NCBI RefSeq assembly: GCF_020564355.1
Contig: NZ_JAJCRR010000003.1
Coordinates: 1 to 64,000 of the forward strand
Reading direction: 5' to 3'
From: Lachnospira pectinoschiza
Lineage (GTDB): Bacteria > Bacillota > Clostridia > Lachnospirales > Lachnospiraceae
DNA length: 64,000 nucleotides
Below the pieces are notes generated by a model. It ran no database searches. It had not been told where the DNA came from and saw nothing but the letters and a program-made list of their open reading frames with translations. Numbering within the stretch: position 1 is the first letter of the stretch; each line of letters opens with the position of its first letter. The position numbers and the translations under genes are program-made. Shown piece by piece: positions 26,404 through 35,788 of this stretch.

Positions 26404-26763
26404 ATCTTTCAGTCGGTTTAACAGCATTTGATAATGCCGCTGTCCGATATGACGTCCTGCGTGCTGCAATCCGGTGATACATTCTTTTAACTCATCGGTC
26501 AGAACAATGGCTTCACTCTCGCCGAGGTCAAGTCCCGTTGCTCTTTTTAAGATATTAACGGATTCGGGAACATTTACAGGCTTTATGAAAATGAATTTCT
26601 TTTGACGGATTTGTTCGGCTTCTAATTGAAAACGTTCATCAGCTGTCAGTTCGTTGAATACCGCCTGTGGAATAAATACTTCTCCAAACAATTTTTCTAA
26701 CAAATCCAAACGATTGATTTTAAGAAGCGATATAAGCGGTGTTGTATCTGATACAACAATCAT
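26401..26763 (-). CDS. PIN-domain protein (DUF3368-like), apparently internally deleted
   Basis: 120 residues. The N-terminal VVSDTTPLISLLKI with Asp6 and the central GLDLGESEAIVLTDELKE are typical of the DUF3368 PIN nucleases paired with UPF0175 proteins. Family members are usually about 150-165 residues, and after the GESEA motif they carry a LLIDDxxGR segment and a GTLGVLL segment. Here the sequence jumps to AGRHIGQRHYQMLLNRLKD, which resembles the family's extreme C-terminus. So about 40 residues, including acidic active-site positions, seem to be missing in frame. Overlaps the antitoxin-like gene by ATGA. Probably an inactive toxin. Confidence 0.72.
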   Translation of the reverse strand: MIVVSDTTPLISLLKINRLDLLEKLFGEVFIPQAVFNELTADERFQLEAEQIRQKKFIFIKPVNVPESVNILKRATGLDLGESEAIVLTDELKECITGLQHAGRHIGQRHYQMLLNRLKD

Positions 26764-27050
26764 ATGGCAGCCTCCTTCTTTTTTAACTGTCTGAAAGTAT
26801 TCAGTTCATCGTCTAAGTCATCCATTGTCATATCAAAATAAGAATAGCCTAATGTATCATACAAATCAATCAGTTCTGATTTTCTAATACCAAGAATTTC
26901 AGCTGCACGACCATGAGATATCGTTTGATTTAATATATATGGGTATAGTAGTAACGCATTTCTGGTAAGTTCAGCTTCCGGATTCATTGTTATCAAATAT
27001 TTTGCCATTTCTGTTGGAACGTTAATAGTTACAGATTCTGTAGTTACCAT
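26760..27050 (-). CDS. UPF0175 family antitoxin-like protein
   Basis: 96 residues. SVTINVPTEMAKYL at the N-terminus and ISHGRAAEILGIRKSELIDLYDTLGYSYFDMT (key part GRAAEILGI) define UPF0175, a small DNA-binding-like protein commonly encoded just upstream of DUF3368 PIN proteins. Start ATG has AAAGG upstream; its stop overlaps the PIN gene start by four bases, the arrangement usual for such pairs. It may autoregulate the pair. Confidence 0.85.
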   Translation of the reverse strand: MVTTESVTINVPTEMAKYLITMNPEAELTRNALLLYPYILNQTISHGRAAEILGIRKSELIDLYDTLGYSYFDMTMDDLDDELNTFRQLKKKEAAI

Positions 27051-27214
27051 TATATCACGACCTTTCTCTATGCTTCTATATCTTTGCTTTTAAAAATTCT
27101 ATATTCTAAAAACAAGAATGTACTTTTTACATTTATTTCTTTATTATCATTATAGCCAGTATTTTCAATCTCTACAACTGAATTTTTTATAACCAAAGAA
27201 TTAGCGTAAAATTC

Positions 27215-27243
27215 TTGACAAGAACCATAATCTCTTATAAAAT
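27215..27243 (+). promoter_or_regulatory. promoter of the T-box-ileS transcript
   Basis: TTGACA (27215-27220), 17-base spacer, TAAAAT (27238-27243). Transcription would start just before the T-box leader. Confidence 0.75.
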
Positions 27244-27249
27244 GAACCT

Positions 27250-27500
27250 AAATGCTATGACGAAGACAGTAGGATATCTTTGAACGCAAAAGCGAGCCGG
27301 GAGGGTGAGAGCCGGTGCAAGTAGAATTTATCTGAACATCACTTCCAAGCATCCAAACTGAAAGCAGGAAACCTGTAAGTAAATGAGGACGGTAATCCCA
27401 CCGTTACAGGGGACGCATATGCTGGTATGTCGTAATTGGTTTTGGATTTTGGATAGAACGAATGATTTTACCCTCCGCCGTATTACGGCGGAGGTTTTTT
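27250..27500 (+). ncRNA. T-box leader controlling ileS
   Basis: The leader shows the T-box order of elements: GACGAAGACAGTAGG at the start of stem I, the distal stem with AGCGAGCCGGGAGGGTG and AGAGCCGGTGCAAG, then a specifier-loop region ATTTATCTGAACATCAC in which ATC is the probable isoleucine codon. An antiterminator-like segment GAGGACGGTAATCCCACCG precedes a strong terminator (27472-27500). Uncharged tRNA-Ile should stabilise the antiterminator and let ileS be transcribed. The T-box consensus segment is not a perfect match, so exact boundaries are approximate. Confidence 0.8.
27472..27500 (+). terminator. T-box attenuator terminator
   Basis: CCTCCGCCG/CGGCGGAGG perfect 9-bp stem with loop TATTA, followed by TTTTTT. 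It ends the T-box leader. Confidence 0.93.
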
Positions 27501-27664
27501 GTGTAATATTACACAAAAGGCACTACGTGCCGATGATGCGCACTCGCGCGAAGTTGCAGTTTGCCGCAGACGACCGCACTCGGCGTGGGAATGTGCAAAA
27601 CCTCAAAAATCAGTAGTTTATAAATAGAAGTTATTTGCCGGAGGGCAGGAAAGGAAGTATCAAT
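27501..27664. other. GC-rich spacer between T-box terminator and ileS
   Basis: No gene is supported. It starts with the perfect palindrome GTGTAATATTACAC (27501-27514), then a hairpin GGCAC/GTGCC (27519-27531) and a GC-rich stretch to about 27595 that contrasts with the AT-rich flanks. The ileS ribosome binding region (AGGAAAGGAAG) is at the end. The GC-rich piece could be a dispersed intergenic repeat. Confidence 0.4.
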
Positions 27665-30600
27665 ATGGTTTACGAAAAAGTATCACCGGATATGAAGTTC
27701 GTAGAAAGAGAAAAAGAAGTAGAAAAGTTCTGGAAGGATAATGACATTTTCCGGAAAAGTATAGACAACCGCAGAAAAGGTGAAGTGTACACATTTTATG
27801 ACGGACCGCCTACTGCAAACGGAAAGCCGCATATCGGACACGTGCTGACACGTGTTATTAAGGATATGATTCCAAGATACCGTACAATGAAAGGCTATAT
27901 GGTTCCTCGTAAGGCAGGATGGGATACACACGGACTGCCGGTAGAACTTGAAGTTGAAAAGATGTTAGGCTTAGACGGCAAGGAACAGATTGAAGAATAC
28001 GGTCTGGAACCTTTTATCAAGCATTGTAAGGAAAGTGTCTGGAAGTACAAGGGTATGTGGGAAGATTTCTCATCAACCGTTGGTTTCTGGGCAGATATGG
28101 AACATCCGTATGTTACCTATGATAATAACTTTATTGAATCAGAATGGTGGGCTTTAAAGCAGATCTGGGACAAGGGTCTGTTATACAAGGGCTTTAAGAT
28201 TGTACCTTACTGCCCACGCTGCGGTACTCCGCTGTCTTCACACGAAGTAGCGCAGGGTTATAAAAATGTCAAGGAACGTTCCGCAGTCGTACGTTTCAAG
28301 GTAAAGGGAGAAGATGCGTATTTTCTTGCATGGACAACAACACCATGGACACTTCCGTCAAACGTTGCGCTCTGTGTTAATCCGGAAGAAACTTATGTCA
28401 AGGTAAAAGCGGCAGACGGTTATACCTACTATATGGCAGAAGCCCTGCTTGACAAGGTACTTGGCGGACTGGCTGTTAAGGCAGGTCAGACTGTGGCAGG
28501 CGTTCAGGCTGAAGAAGGTAAGGAACTCGGAAGCGGCGCAGGTGTTGACTACGAAGTTCTTGAAAAATATACAGGTAAAGATTTAGAATACAAGGAATAC
28601 GAACCGTTATATGCATGTGCGGCTGAAGTTGCCGAAAAGCAGCATAAGAAGGGACATTTTGTAACCTGTGATACGTATGTTACGATGTCAGACGGTACCG
28701 GTATCGTTCATATCGCCCCTGCATTCGGTGAAGACGATGCCAAGGTCGGCAGAAAATATGACCTTCCGTTTGTACAGTTCGTAGACGGTAAGGGTGAATT
28801 GACAGAAGAAACACCATATGCCGGATTATTTGTAAAGAAGGCAGACCCGGAAGTATTAAAGGATTTAGACAAGGAAGGCAAGTTATTTGATGCGCCGAAG
28901 TTTGAACATGATTATCCGTTCTGCTGGAGATGTGATACACCGCTGATTTACTATGCAAGAGAATCATGGTTTATCAAGATGACAGAAGTAAAGGATGACT
29001 TAATCCGCAACAACAACACCATCAACTGGATTCCTGAAACAATCGGTAAGGGACGTTTCGGTGCATGGCTTGAAAATGTTCAGGACTGGGGTATTTCAAG
29101 AAACAGATATTGGGGTACGCCGCTCAATATCTGGCAGTGTGAAGACTGCGGAGAAATGATGTCTATCGGAAGCATTGAGGAATTAAAAGAAAAATCCGAC
29201 AACTGCCCGGACGATATCGAATTACACAGACCGTATATTGATGCGGTAACCTGCAAGTGTCCGAAGTGCCAGGGTACGATGAAACGTGTGCCGGAAGTTA
29301 TCGACTGCTGGTTTGACTCCGGTTCAATGCCGTTTGCACAGCACCACTATCCGTTTGAAAATAAGGAAATTTTTGAACAGCAGTTCCCGGCAAAATTTAT
29401 TTCTGAAGCCGTAGACCAGACACGAGGCTGGTTCTACTCACTGCTTGCGATTTCAACGCTGCTGTTTAACAAAGCACCTTATGAAAATGTTATCGTTTTA
29501 GGACACGTCCAGGATGCAGACGGACAGAAGATGAGTAAGTCCAAGGGAAATGCCGTAGACCCGTTTGATGCGTTACAGACACACGGCGCAGATGCAATCC
29601 GCTGGTATTTCTATGAAAATTCCGCACCATGGCTGCCAAACCGTTTCCACGACAAGGCAGTAACGGAAGGTCAGAGAAAGTTCATGGGAACCATCTGGAA
29701 TACGTATGCGTTCTTCGTATTGTATGCGAATATTGATAATTTTGATGCAACCAAATATACACTGGAATACGATAAGCTTCCGGTTATGGATAAGTGGATT
29801 CTTTCCAAGTTAAATACGGTTGTCAAAGAAGTGGACAACAATCTTGAAAATTATAAGATTACGGAAACAGCCAGAGTGTTGGAAGACTTTGTAGACGAGC
29901 TTTCTAACTGGTATGTAAGACGCTGCCGTGAACGTTTCTGGGCAAAGGGCATGGAACAGGATAAGATTAATGCATACATGACATTGTATACAACACTGGT
30001 TACGCTGTGTAAGACAGCCGCACCGATGATTCCGTTTATGACAGAAAGCATTTACAGAAATCTTGTATGCAGCATTGATAAAAATGCGCCAATCAGCGTT
30101 CATCTGTGTGACTTCCCGGAAGTTCATAAGGAATGGATTGACAAGCAGCTTGAAGACAATATGGAAGACGTATTAAATGCCGTTGTTATCGGACGTGCAT
30201 GCCGTAACGCAACCAATATCAAGAACAGACAGCCAATCGGACAGATGTTCATTAAAGCGCCGTGGAAGCTGGATGATTTCTTTACCGATATTATCGCAGA
30301 CGAATTAAATGTAAAGAAAGTTGAATACAAGGACGATGTCAGAGATTTCACTTCTTACACATTTAAGCCGCAGTTAAAGACACTCGGACCGAAGTACGGC
30401 AAGTTCTTAGGTGAAATCAGAAAGCAGCTTGGTGAACTTGACGGCAATGCTGCAATGGATGAGTTAAATAAGGTCGGATTTATCACCTTACAGGTAAACG
30501 GACAGGATATCCAGCTTGAAAAGGCAGATCTGTTAATTGAAATGACACAGCAGGAAGGCTTTGTGGCAAGCTCCGATAAGGGCATTACGGTTGTTATGGA

Positions 30601-30877
30601 TACGAATTTAACACCGGAACTCTTAGAAGAAGGCTTTATCCGTGAAGTCATCAGCAAGATTCAGACCATGCGTAAGGATGCAGGATTTGAAGTAATGGAT
30701 AAGATTCATGTAACGGTCAGCGGAAATGACAAGATTTCTGCACTGATTGACAAAAATGCAGCACAGATTACAAAGATTGTTCTGGCAGAAGACATTACAG
30801 AGGGAGAAGCAAAAGGCTTTACAAAAGAATGGAATATTAATGGTGAGCAGGTAACACTGGGCGTAGAGAGAATTTAG
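27665..30877 (+). CDS. ileS: isoleucyl-tRNA synthetase
   Basis: 1070 residues, class I synthetase of the longer type. HIGH motif at His56-His59 (PHIGHVLT), CP1 editing domain with YFLAWTTTPWTLPSN, KMSKS at about 622-626, anticodon-binding domain from about 700. CxxC pairs (CEDCG and CKCPKC) lie in the catalytic insert. It charges tRNA-Ile and edits valine. ATG 27665 begins the conserved N-terminus MVYEKVSPDMKF; the upstream TTG at 27635 lacks homology. Expression depends on the T-box leader directly upstream. Confidence 0.97.
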   Translation: MVYEKVSPDMKFVEREKEVEKFWKDNDIFRKSIDNRRKGEVYTFYDGPPTANGKPHIGHVLTRVIKDMIPRYRTMKGYMVPRKAGWDTHGLPVELEVEKMLGLDGKEQIEEYGLEPFIKHCKESVWKYKGMWEDFSSTVGFWADMEHPYVTYDNNFIESEWWALKQIWDKGLLYKGFKIVPYCPRCGTPLSSHEVAQGYKNVKERSAVVRFKVKGEDAYFLAWTTTPWTLPSNVALCVNPEETYVKVKAADGYTYYMAEALLDKVLGGLAVKAGQTVAGVQAEEGKELGSGAGVDYEVLEKYTGKDLEYKEYEPLYACAAEVAEKQHKKGHFVTCDTYVTMSDGTGIVHIAPAFGEDDAKVGRKYDLPFVQFVDGKGELTEETPYAGLFVKKADPEVLKDLDKEGKLFDAPKFEHDYPFCWRCDTPLIYYARESWFIKMTEVKDDLIRNNNTINWIPETIGKGRFGAWLENVQDWGISRNRYWGTPLNIWQCEDCGEMMSIGSIEELKEKSDNCPDDIELHRPYIDAVTCKCPKCQGTMKRVPEVIDCWFDSGSMPFAQHHYPFENKEIFEQQFPAKFISEAVDQTRGWFYSLLAISTLLFNKAPYENVIVLGHVQDADGQKMSKSKGNAVDPFDALQTHGADAIRWYFYENSAPWLPNRFHDKAVTEGQRKFMGTIWNTYAFFVLYANIDNFDATKYTLEYDKLPVMDKWILSKLNTVVKEVDNNLENYKITETARVLEDFVDELSNWYVRRCRERFWAKGMEQDKINAYMTLYTTLVTLCKTAAPMIPFMTESIYRNLVCSIDKNAPISVHLCDFPEVHKEWIDKQLEDNMEDVLNAVVIGRACRNATNIKNRQPIGQMFIKAPWKLDDFFTDIIADELNVKKVEYKDDVRDFTSYTFKPQLKTLGPKYGKFLGEIRKQLGELDGNAAMDELNKVGFITLQVNGQDIQLEKADLLIEMTQQEGFVASSDKGITVVMDTNLTPELLEEGFIREVISKIQTMRKDAGFEVMDKIHVTVSGNDKISALIDKNAAQITKIVLAEDITEGEAKGFTKEWNINGEQVTLGVERI

Positions 30878-30903
30878 TGTAACACTGCACAGTACTGCAA
30901 CGG

Positions 30904-30954
30904 ACAAATTGCATCAGGTTATTTCAAAAATATGCCTGATGCAATTTGTGTTTT
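30904..30954 (+). terminator. ileS terminator
   Basis: Perfect 15-bp arms ACAAATTGCATCAGG and CCTGATGCAATTTGT with a 16-base loop, then TTTT. Confidence 0.88.
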
Positions 30955-30981
30955 AAGCGTAAAGAAAGAATGGAGATGAAT

Positions 30982-33024
30982 ATGGAGTTTCTAAAAAAAG
31001 TGTATCATGCAGTGGCGGCAGTGCTGCTGATGCTGGTGACATCATTGATTTACGGCGGCTATATACTGGAATGGAGAGGTAAAAGACCACTTTGTATCCT
31101 GATAGCGGCAATGGCAGTGACAGCAGTGCTGATTGCTCTGGTGTGCCGGTATCTGAAAAAATACGCAGGTCAGATTGCGGTTGTCTGTATTGTTCCGATG
31201 ACATTCTGTCTGGCAACCGGACTTTATAAGCTGTATATGGTGGCAGCAGACAGCCGGAGTATTTTCTATCTGGCAATGATTTTTTTCGCTGCGGCTTATT
31301 TTATCACAGAATATCTGTTAAATCTGTGTATGGAAAATGCTTCGCTGCAAAATATACGACAATTTTTCAATACGCATAAGTGGGTACTGATTCTTATTTT
31401 TATTGCAGTTTTATGCCGTGTGCCGCTGCTTTCACAGCTTCCGCGCTGGGATTCGGGAGAATATTATTATCGGCTGATTCTCGGAACACATCATTTTGAA
31501 TATACGGGTTTTAAAGAGTTCGTGGAAAATTATGCGCTGTGCGGACATCCGACACTGGGATTCTGTCTTGTATATCTGCCGGGAGAACTTGCTTTTTCAC
31601 AGGAAGTCATCGGTGTTACACTGACCAGCCTGATTCTGACGGCACTGGCGCTGTGGTGTGTGTACCGCATATTCTTAAAAATCCTGCCGCAGGTTACAGA
31701 AGGAAAAGCAGCGGTGTGTACATTTTTACTGTCATTTTCACCACTGTTTTTCGGTATGACCATGTATTTTAATCCGGACTATGCACTGGCGGTATTTTTT
31801 ATATTTCTGTTATACAGCTATGTGTATGACAAGGCGGTTCTTGCGGCGTTTTTTTCGCTTCTGTGCTTTCAGACGAAAGAAACAGGACTGGTGCTGGTCG
31901 GCGGACTGGTGTTTGGCATTTTTATCCAGCATATTGCAGAAAAGAGAAGCCATGCCGTAAAAGCAATTTTTAAAGATGTAAAGTTATATGCAATTCTTGC
32001 AGTGACACTGTTACAGCTGTATTATACAAAGTTTATCGGTGGTATTGCAACGTGGACACAAAACGGAAATGAAGAACCGGGACTGCGCTGGGACAGCACA
32101 GGAGAGAATTGTCTGGGCTTTCAGCCGGCATTTGTGGCAGTTAAATTAAAACAGCAGTTTTTGTTAAATTTCAATTGGATACTGACAGCCGGTATTGTCA
32201 TTGCGGTTGCGTGGTGGTTTATTTTAAAAGTAAAAGGCAGGAAAAAAATTCAGGCATCGTGTAAAATCTGCGGCATCGCCGGAGCATTTGTTGCATTTTT
32301 ATCGTTTTCATGTCTGTATATTACGGCATCGGTGGCAAGATATAATGTAGCGGGTGATGTTTTGCTGTATCTGATATTTTTTTATTGTATGGCGCTTTTT
32401 GCGGCAGAATTGCCGGAAAGCACATTTTTAAAGAAAAAATATGCAGGCATGGCAGTGACGGCAGTATTTGGCGTTTTACTTGCCGGTGAGTGCGTATTTA
32501 CGATTGACCCGGTGACAAGAGGGTTGTTTTTAAAGCTGGATACCGGAAATACAACGCTTTGTTTTACGGGAAAGGTCAGCGATATCAACAGCATTTATTA
32601 CGGGGATTACCTCATTTATAATACGCAGTATACGTATATTGACAAGGCATATGATAAAGTGCTTGCAGATGTGGATTACCACCCAGATACAACGGATATT
32701 TATATCCCGGACAGCAACGGTTCATTTATCTGCGGCAATCTTCCGTTTTATTATTTAAACTGGGATGAAAAAACGAAAAAAAGAGTTTTTTATGAGAATG
32801 AAAATACACAGGAAATGGAATTCTATAATGAAGTAAAATATTTTTCTTCCGAAATGGTATCAAAGGGAAAGGATAAGGCGGTACTGATTGTAAACCCGTA
32901 CATGATAAATGTCCATGAAGAGGAGCATCTGGCAAAGCTTGCGCCGTATTATGAAATCGGCGAGCGTAAAGAAGTAAAACTGTTGCAGGGCAGTATTGTA
33001 TACTACGAACTGACAAGAAAATAA
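30982..33024 (+). CDS. multipass membrane protein, GT-C glycosyltransferase-like
   Basis: 680 residues with about 11-13 predicted membrane helices, the first two at roughly 11-30 and 37-55. A first-loop motif RVPLLSQLPRWDSGEYYYRL (about 145-165) with an acidic pair resembles the first extracytoplasmic loop of GT-C enzymes such as PMT/ArnT. A soluble C-terminal part follows about residue 505. A lipid-linked sugar donor would be expected, but the substrate cannot be told and no cluster partner adjoins it. Start 30982 chosen for GGAG 6 bases upstream; earlier in-frame ATGs lie inside the ileS terminator or that SD. Confidence 0.6.
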   Translation: MEFLKKVYHAVAAVLLMLVTSLIYGGYILEWRGKRPLCILIAAMAVTAVLIALVCRYLKKYAGQIAVVCIVPMTFCLATGLYKLYMVAADSRSIFYLAMIFFAAAYFITEYLLNLCMENASLQNIRQFFNTHKWVLILIFIAVLCRVPLLSQLPRWDSGEYYYRLILGTHHFEYTGFKEFVENYALCGHPTLGFCLVYLPGELAFSQEVIGVTLTSLILTALALWCVYRIFLKILPQVTEGKAAVCTFLLSFSPLFFGMTMYFNPDYALAVFFIFLLYSYVYDKAVLAAFFSLLCFQTKETGLVLVGGLVFGIFIQHIAEKRSHAVKAIFKDVKLYAILAVTLLQLYYTKFIGGIATWTQNGNEEPGLRWDSTGENCLGFQPAFVAVKLKQQFLLNFNWILTAGIVIAVAWWFILKVKGRKKIQASCKICGIAGAFVAFLSFSCLYITASVARYNVAGDVLLYLIFFYCMALFAAELPESTFLKKKYAGMAVTAVFGVLLAGECVFTIDPVTRGLFLKLDTGNTTLCFTGKVSDINSIYYGDYLIYNTQYTYIDKAYDKVLADVDYHPDTTDIYIPDSNGSFICGNLPFYYLNWDEKTKKRVFYENENTQEMEFYNEVKYFSSEMVSKGKDKAVLIVNPYMINVHEEEHLAKLAPYYEIGERKEVKLLQGSIVYYELTRK

Positions 33025-33060
33025 GATGGAATTCATAGGAAAGCAAAAAAGATACTGATG

Positions 33061-33089
33061 TTGCATAAATCTGGTTCGCAGTGTATAAT
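33061..33089 (+). promoter_or_regulatory. promoter of glgP
   Basis: TTGCAT (33061-33066), 17-base spacer, TATAAT (33084-33089), 63 bases before the glgP start. Confidence 0.78.
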
Positions 33090-33152
33090 TATTGGTATAT
33101 TATTACTTTCTTAAAGAAAAGACAGAAACTTTTTGTGAGCGGAGGGACGCAG

Positions 33153-35621
33153 ATGGTTAGAACAAATACTTTTAACAAAGAGGAATTTAAAAAGGATATT
33201 AAGGATAATTGTAAGCTTCTGTATCGTAAGAATATCGATGAATGTGATGATCAGCAGAAGTTTCAGGCAGTTGCGTATTCTGTCAAGAATATTATCATTG
33301 ATAAATGGATTGCAACCCACAAGGAATATGAAAAGCAGGATGTTAAAATTGTCTGCTATATGTCTATGGAATTCCTGATGGGCCGTGCGCTCGGCAACAA
33401 CATGATTAACCTTATGGCATACGATGAGATTAAAGAAGTGCTTGCAGAGCTTGGCATTGATATTAATGTGATTGAAGATCAGGAACCGGATGCAGCACTT
33501 GGTAACGGCGGTCTGGGACGTCTTGCAGCGTGCTTTTTGGATTCTTTGGCAACACTGGAATATCCGGCATACGGCTGTGGCATCCGTTACAGATACGGTA
33601 TGTTTAAGCAGGAGATTAAGGACGGTTATCAGATTGAAGTGCCGGATAACTGGTTAAAAGACGGTAATCCGTTTGAAATTAAGCGTGACGAATACCGTTA
33701 TGAAGTAAAATTCGGCGGCTATGTACGTTCTTACCGTGATGAAAAGACCGGCAGAGATATGTTTGTACAGGAAGATTACCGTTCTGTCATTGCAGTACCG
33801 TATGACCTTCCGGTAGTCGGCTACGGCAACAATACCGTGAATACATTAAGAATCTGGGATGCAGAGCCGGTCAATACCTTTAATCTGAACTCTTTTGATA
33901 AGGGTGATTACCAGAAGGCGATTGAGGAAGAAAACCTTGCAAAGAATATTGTCGAAGTGCTTTATCCGAATGATAACCATTATGCAGGTAAGGAGCTGCG
34001 TTTAAAACAGCAGTATTTCTTCGTGTCAGCCAGTGTACAGAGAGCGGTAGATCAGTATAAGAAGCACCATGACGACTGCAGAAAGCTTTATGAAAAAGTT
34101 ACATTCCAGTTAAATGATACCCACCCGACTGTTGCGGTTGCGGAACTGATGCGTATCCTTATGGATGAAGAAGGCTTAGAGTGGGATGAAGCATGGGACG
34201 TAACGACAAAGACCGTTGCATATACCAACCATACGATTATGTCAGAAGCGCTTGAAAAATGGCCGTTAGAGCTGTTCTCAAGACTGCTTCCTAGAATTTA
34301 TCAGATTGTTGAAGAAATCAACAGAAGATTTGTTGAAGAAATCAAGACAAAATATCCGGGCGACCAGGAAAAAATCCGCAAGATGGCAATCATTTATGAC
34401 GGACAGGTCAAAATGGCACACCTTGCAATCTGCGCAGGCTACTCTGTAAACGGTGTTGCTAAGCTCCATACAGAGATTCTTGAAAAGCAGGAATTAAAGG
34501 ATTTCTATGAAATGATGCCGCAGAAGTTTAACAATAAGACCAACGGTATTACACAGAGAAGATTTCTCTTACACGGCAATCCGCTGTTATCCGCATGGAT
34601 TACGGATAAGATTGGCGATGCATGGGTAACAGACCTGCCGCAGTTAAAGAAGCTGCTTCCGTATGTGGATGATGAAAAGGCACAGCAGGAATTTATGCAG
34701 ATTAAGAGAAAGAACAAGGTCCGTCTGGCAAAATATATCAAAGAGCATAACGGCATTGATGTAGACCCGGATTCCATCTTTGACGTACAGGTAAAGCGTC
34801 TGCATGAATACAAGCGCCAGCTGCTGAATATTCTGCATGTAATGTATCTGTATAATGAATTAAAGAAAAATCCGGATATGGATATGACACCGAGAACATT
34901 TATTTTCGGCGCAAAGGCAGCCGCCGGATACAGGATTGCGAAGCTTACGATTAAGTTGATTAACAATGTGGCAGATGTGATTAACAACGATGCTTCCATC
35001 AACGGAAAGATTAAGGTTGTATTTATTGAAAACTACCGTGTATCCAACGGTGAAATCATCTTTGCGGCAGCCGATGTCAGCGAGCAGATTTCAACGGCTT
35101 CTAAGGAGGCTTCCGGTACGGGTAACATGAAGTTTATGTTAAACGGTGCGATGACACTCGGAACAATGGACGGTGCCAATGTTGAAATCGTTCAGGAAGT
35201 CGGCATTGAAAATGCAGTGATTTTTGGTCTGAGTTCAGATGAAGTTATCCGCTATGAGAATGAAGGCGGCTATGACCCGATGGAAATCTTTAACAATGAT
35301 CAGGCGGTCCGTGAGATTTTAACAGAGCTGATTAACGGTAAATATTCACCGGAAGACCCTGAGATGTTCCGTGATATTTACAATTCACTGCTGAGTAACC
35401 AGGGCGGAAGACGTGCAGATACGTACTTTATCTTAAAAGATTTCCGTTCTTATGCAGAAGCACAGAAACAGATTGATGCCCGTTATAAGAACAGCGCAGG
35501 CTGGGCGAAATCCGTGATGTTAAATGTTGCCAATGCAGGTAAGTTCTCATCCGACAGAACGATTGAAGAATATGTATCTGATATCTGGAAGTTAAAGAAA
35601 GTCCACGTTCCGATGAACTAA
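33153..35621 (+). CDS. glgP: glycogen/maltodextrin phosphorylase
   Basis: 822 residues, usual length for GT35 alpha-glucan phosphorylase. Signatures: DAALGNGGLGRLAACFLDSLATL in the N-terminal half (key part GNGGLGRLAACF) and EASGTGNMKFMLNGAMTLGTMDGANVE with the presumed PLP lysine Lys660 in GTGNMKFML. It releases glucose-1-phosphate from glycogen or maltodextrin. Start ATG 33153 has GGAGGG upstream; longer frame from 33081 overlaps the promoter. Monocistronic, with its own promoter and terminator. Confidence 0.96.
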   Translation: MVRTNTFNKEEFKKDIKDNCKLLYRKNIDECDDQQKFQAVAYSVKNIIIDKWIATHKEYEKQDVKIVCYMSMEFLMGRALGNNMINLMAYDEIKEVLAELGIDINVIEDQEPDAALGNGGLGRLAACFLDSLATLEYPAYGCGIRYRYGMFKQEIKDGYQIEVPDNWLKDGNPFEIKRDEYRYEVKFGGYVRSYRDEKTGRDMFVQEDYRSVIAVPYDLPVVGYGNNTVNTLRIWDAEPVNTFNLNSFDKGDYQKAIEEENLAKNIVEVLYPNDNHYAGKELRLKQQYFFVSASVQRAVDQYKKHHDDCRKLYEKVTFQLNDTHPTVAVAELMRILMDEEGLEWDEAWDVTTKTVAYTNHTIMSEALEKWPLELFSRLLPRIYQIVEEINRRFVEEIKTKYPGDQEKIRKMAIIYDGQVKMAHLAICAGYSVNGVAKLHTEILEKQELKDFYEMMPQKFNNKTNGITQRRFLLHGNPLLSAWITDKIGDAWVTDLPQLKKLLPYVDDEKAQQEFMQIKRKNKVRLAKYIKEHNGIDVDPDSIFDVQVKRLHEYKRQLLNILHVMYLYNELKKNPDMDMTPRTFIFGAKAAAGYRIAKLTIKLINNVADVINNDASINGKIKVVFIENYRVSNGEIIFAAADVSEQISTASKEASGTGNMKFMLNGAMTLGTMDGANVEIVQEVGIENAVIFGLSSDEVIRYENEGGYDPMEIFNNDQAVREILTELINGKYSPEDPEMFRDIYNSLLSNQGGRRADTYFILKDFRSYAEAQKQIDARYKNSAGWAKSVMLNVANAGKFSSDRTIEEYVSDIWKLKKVHVPMN

Positions 35622-35684
35622 ATGGAAGTGTTGATAAATCATGCAGGTCTGTGACCGGATATAAAAATGATTATAAACGGAATT

Positions 35685-35737
35685 GTGCAGGCAGTCCGGA
35701 AAAGTAAATCTTTCCCGGTTGTCTGTACATTTTTTTT
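35685..35737 (+). terminator. glgP terminator
   Basis: GTGCAGGCAGTCCGG pairs with CCGGTTGTCTGTAC through several G-T pairs, followed by T8. Confidence 0.7.
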
Positions 35738-35788
35738 GATTTCTTTCATAAACTGTTATAGCAGACCTTAAAAGGTTTACGGAAAGAG

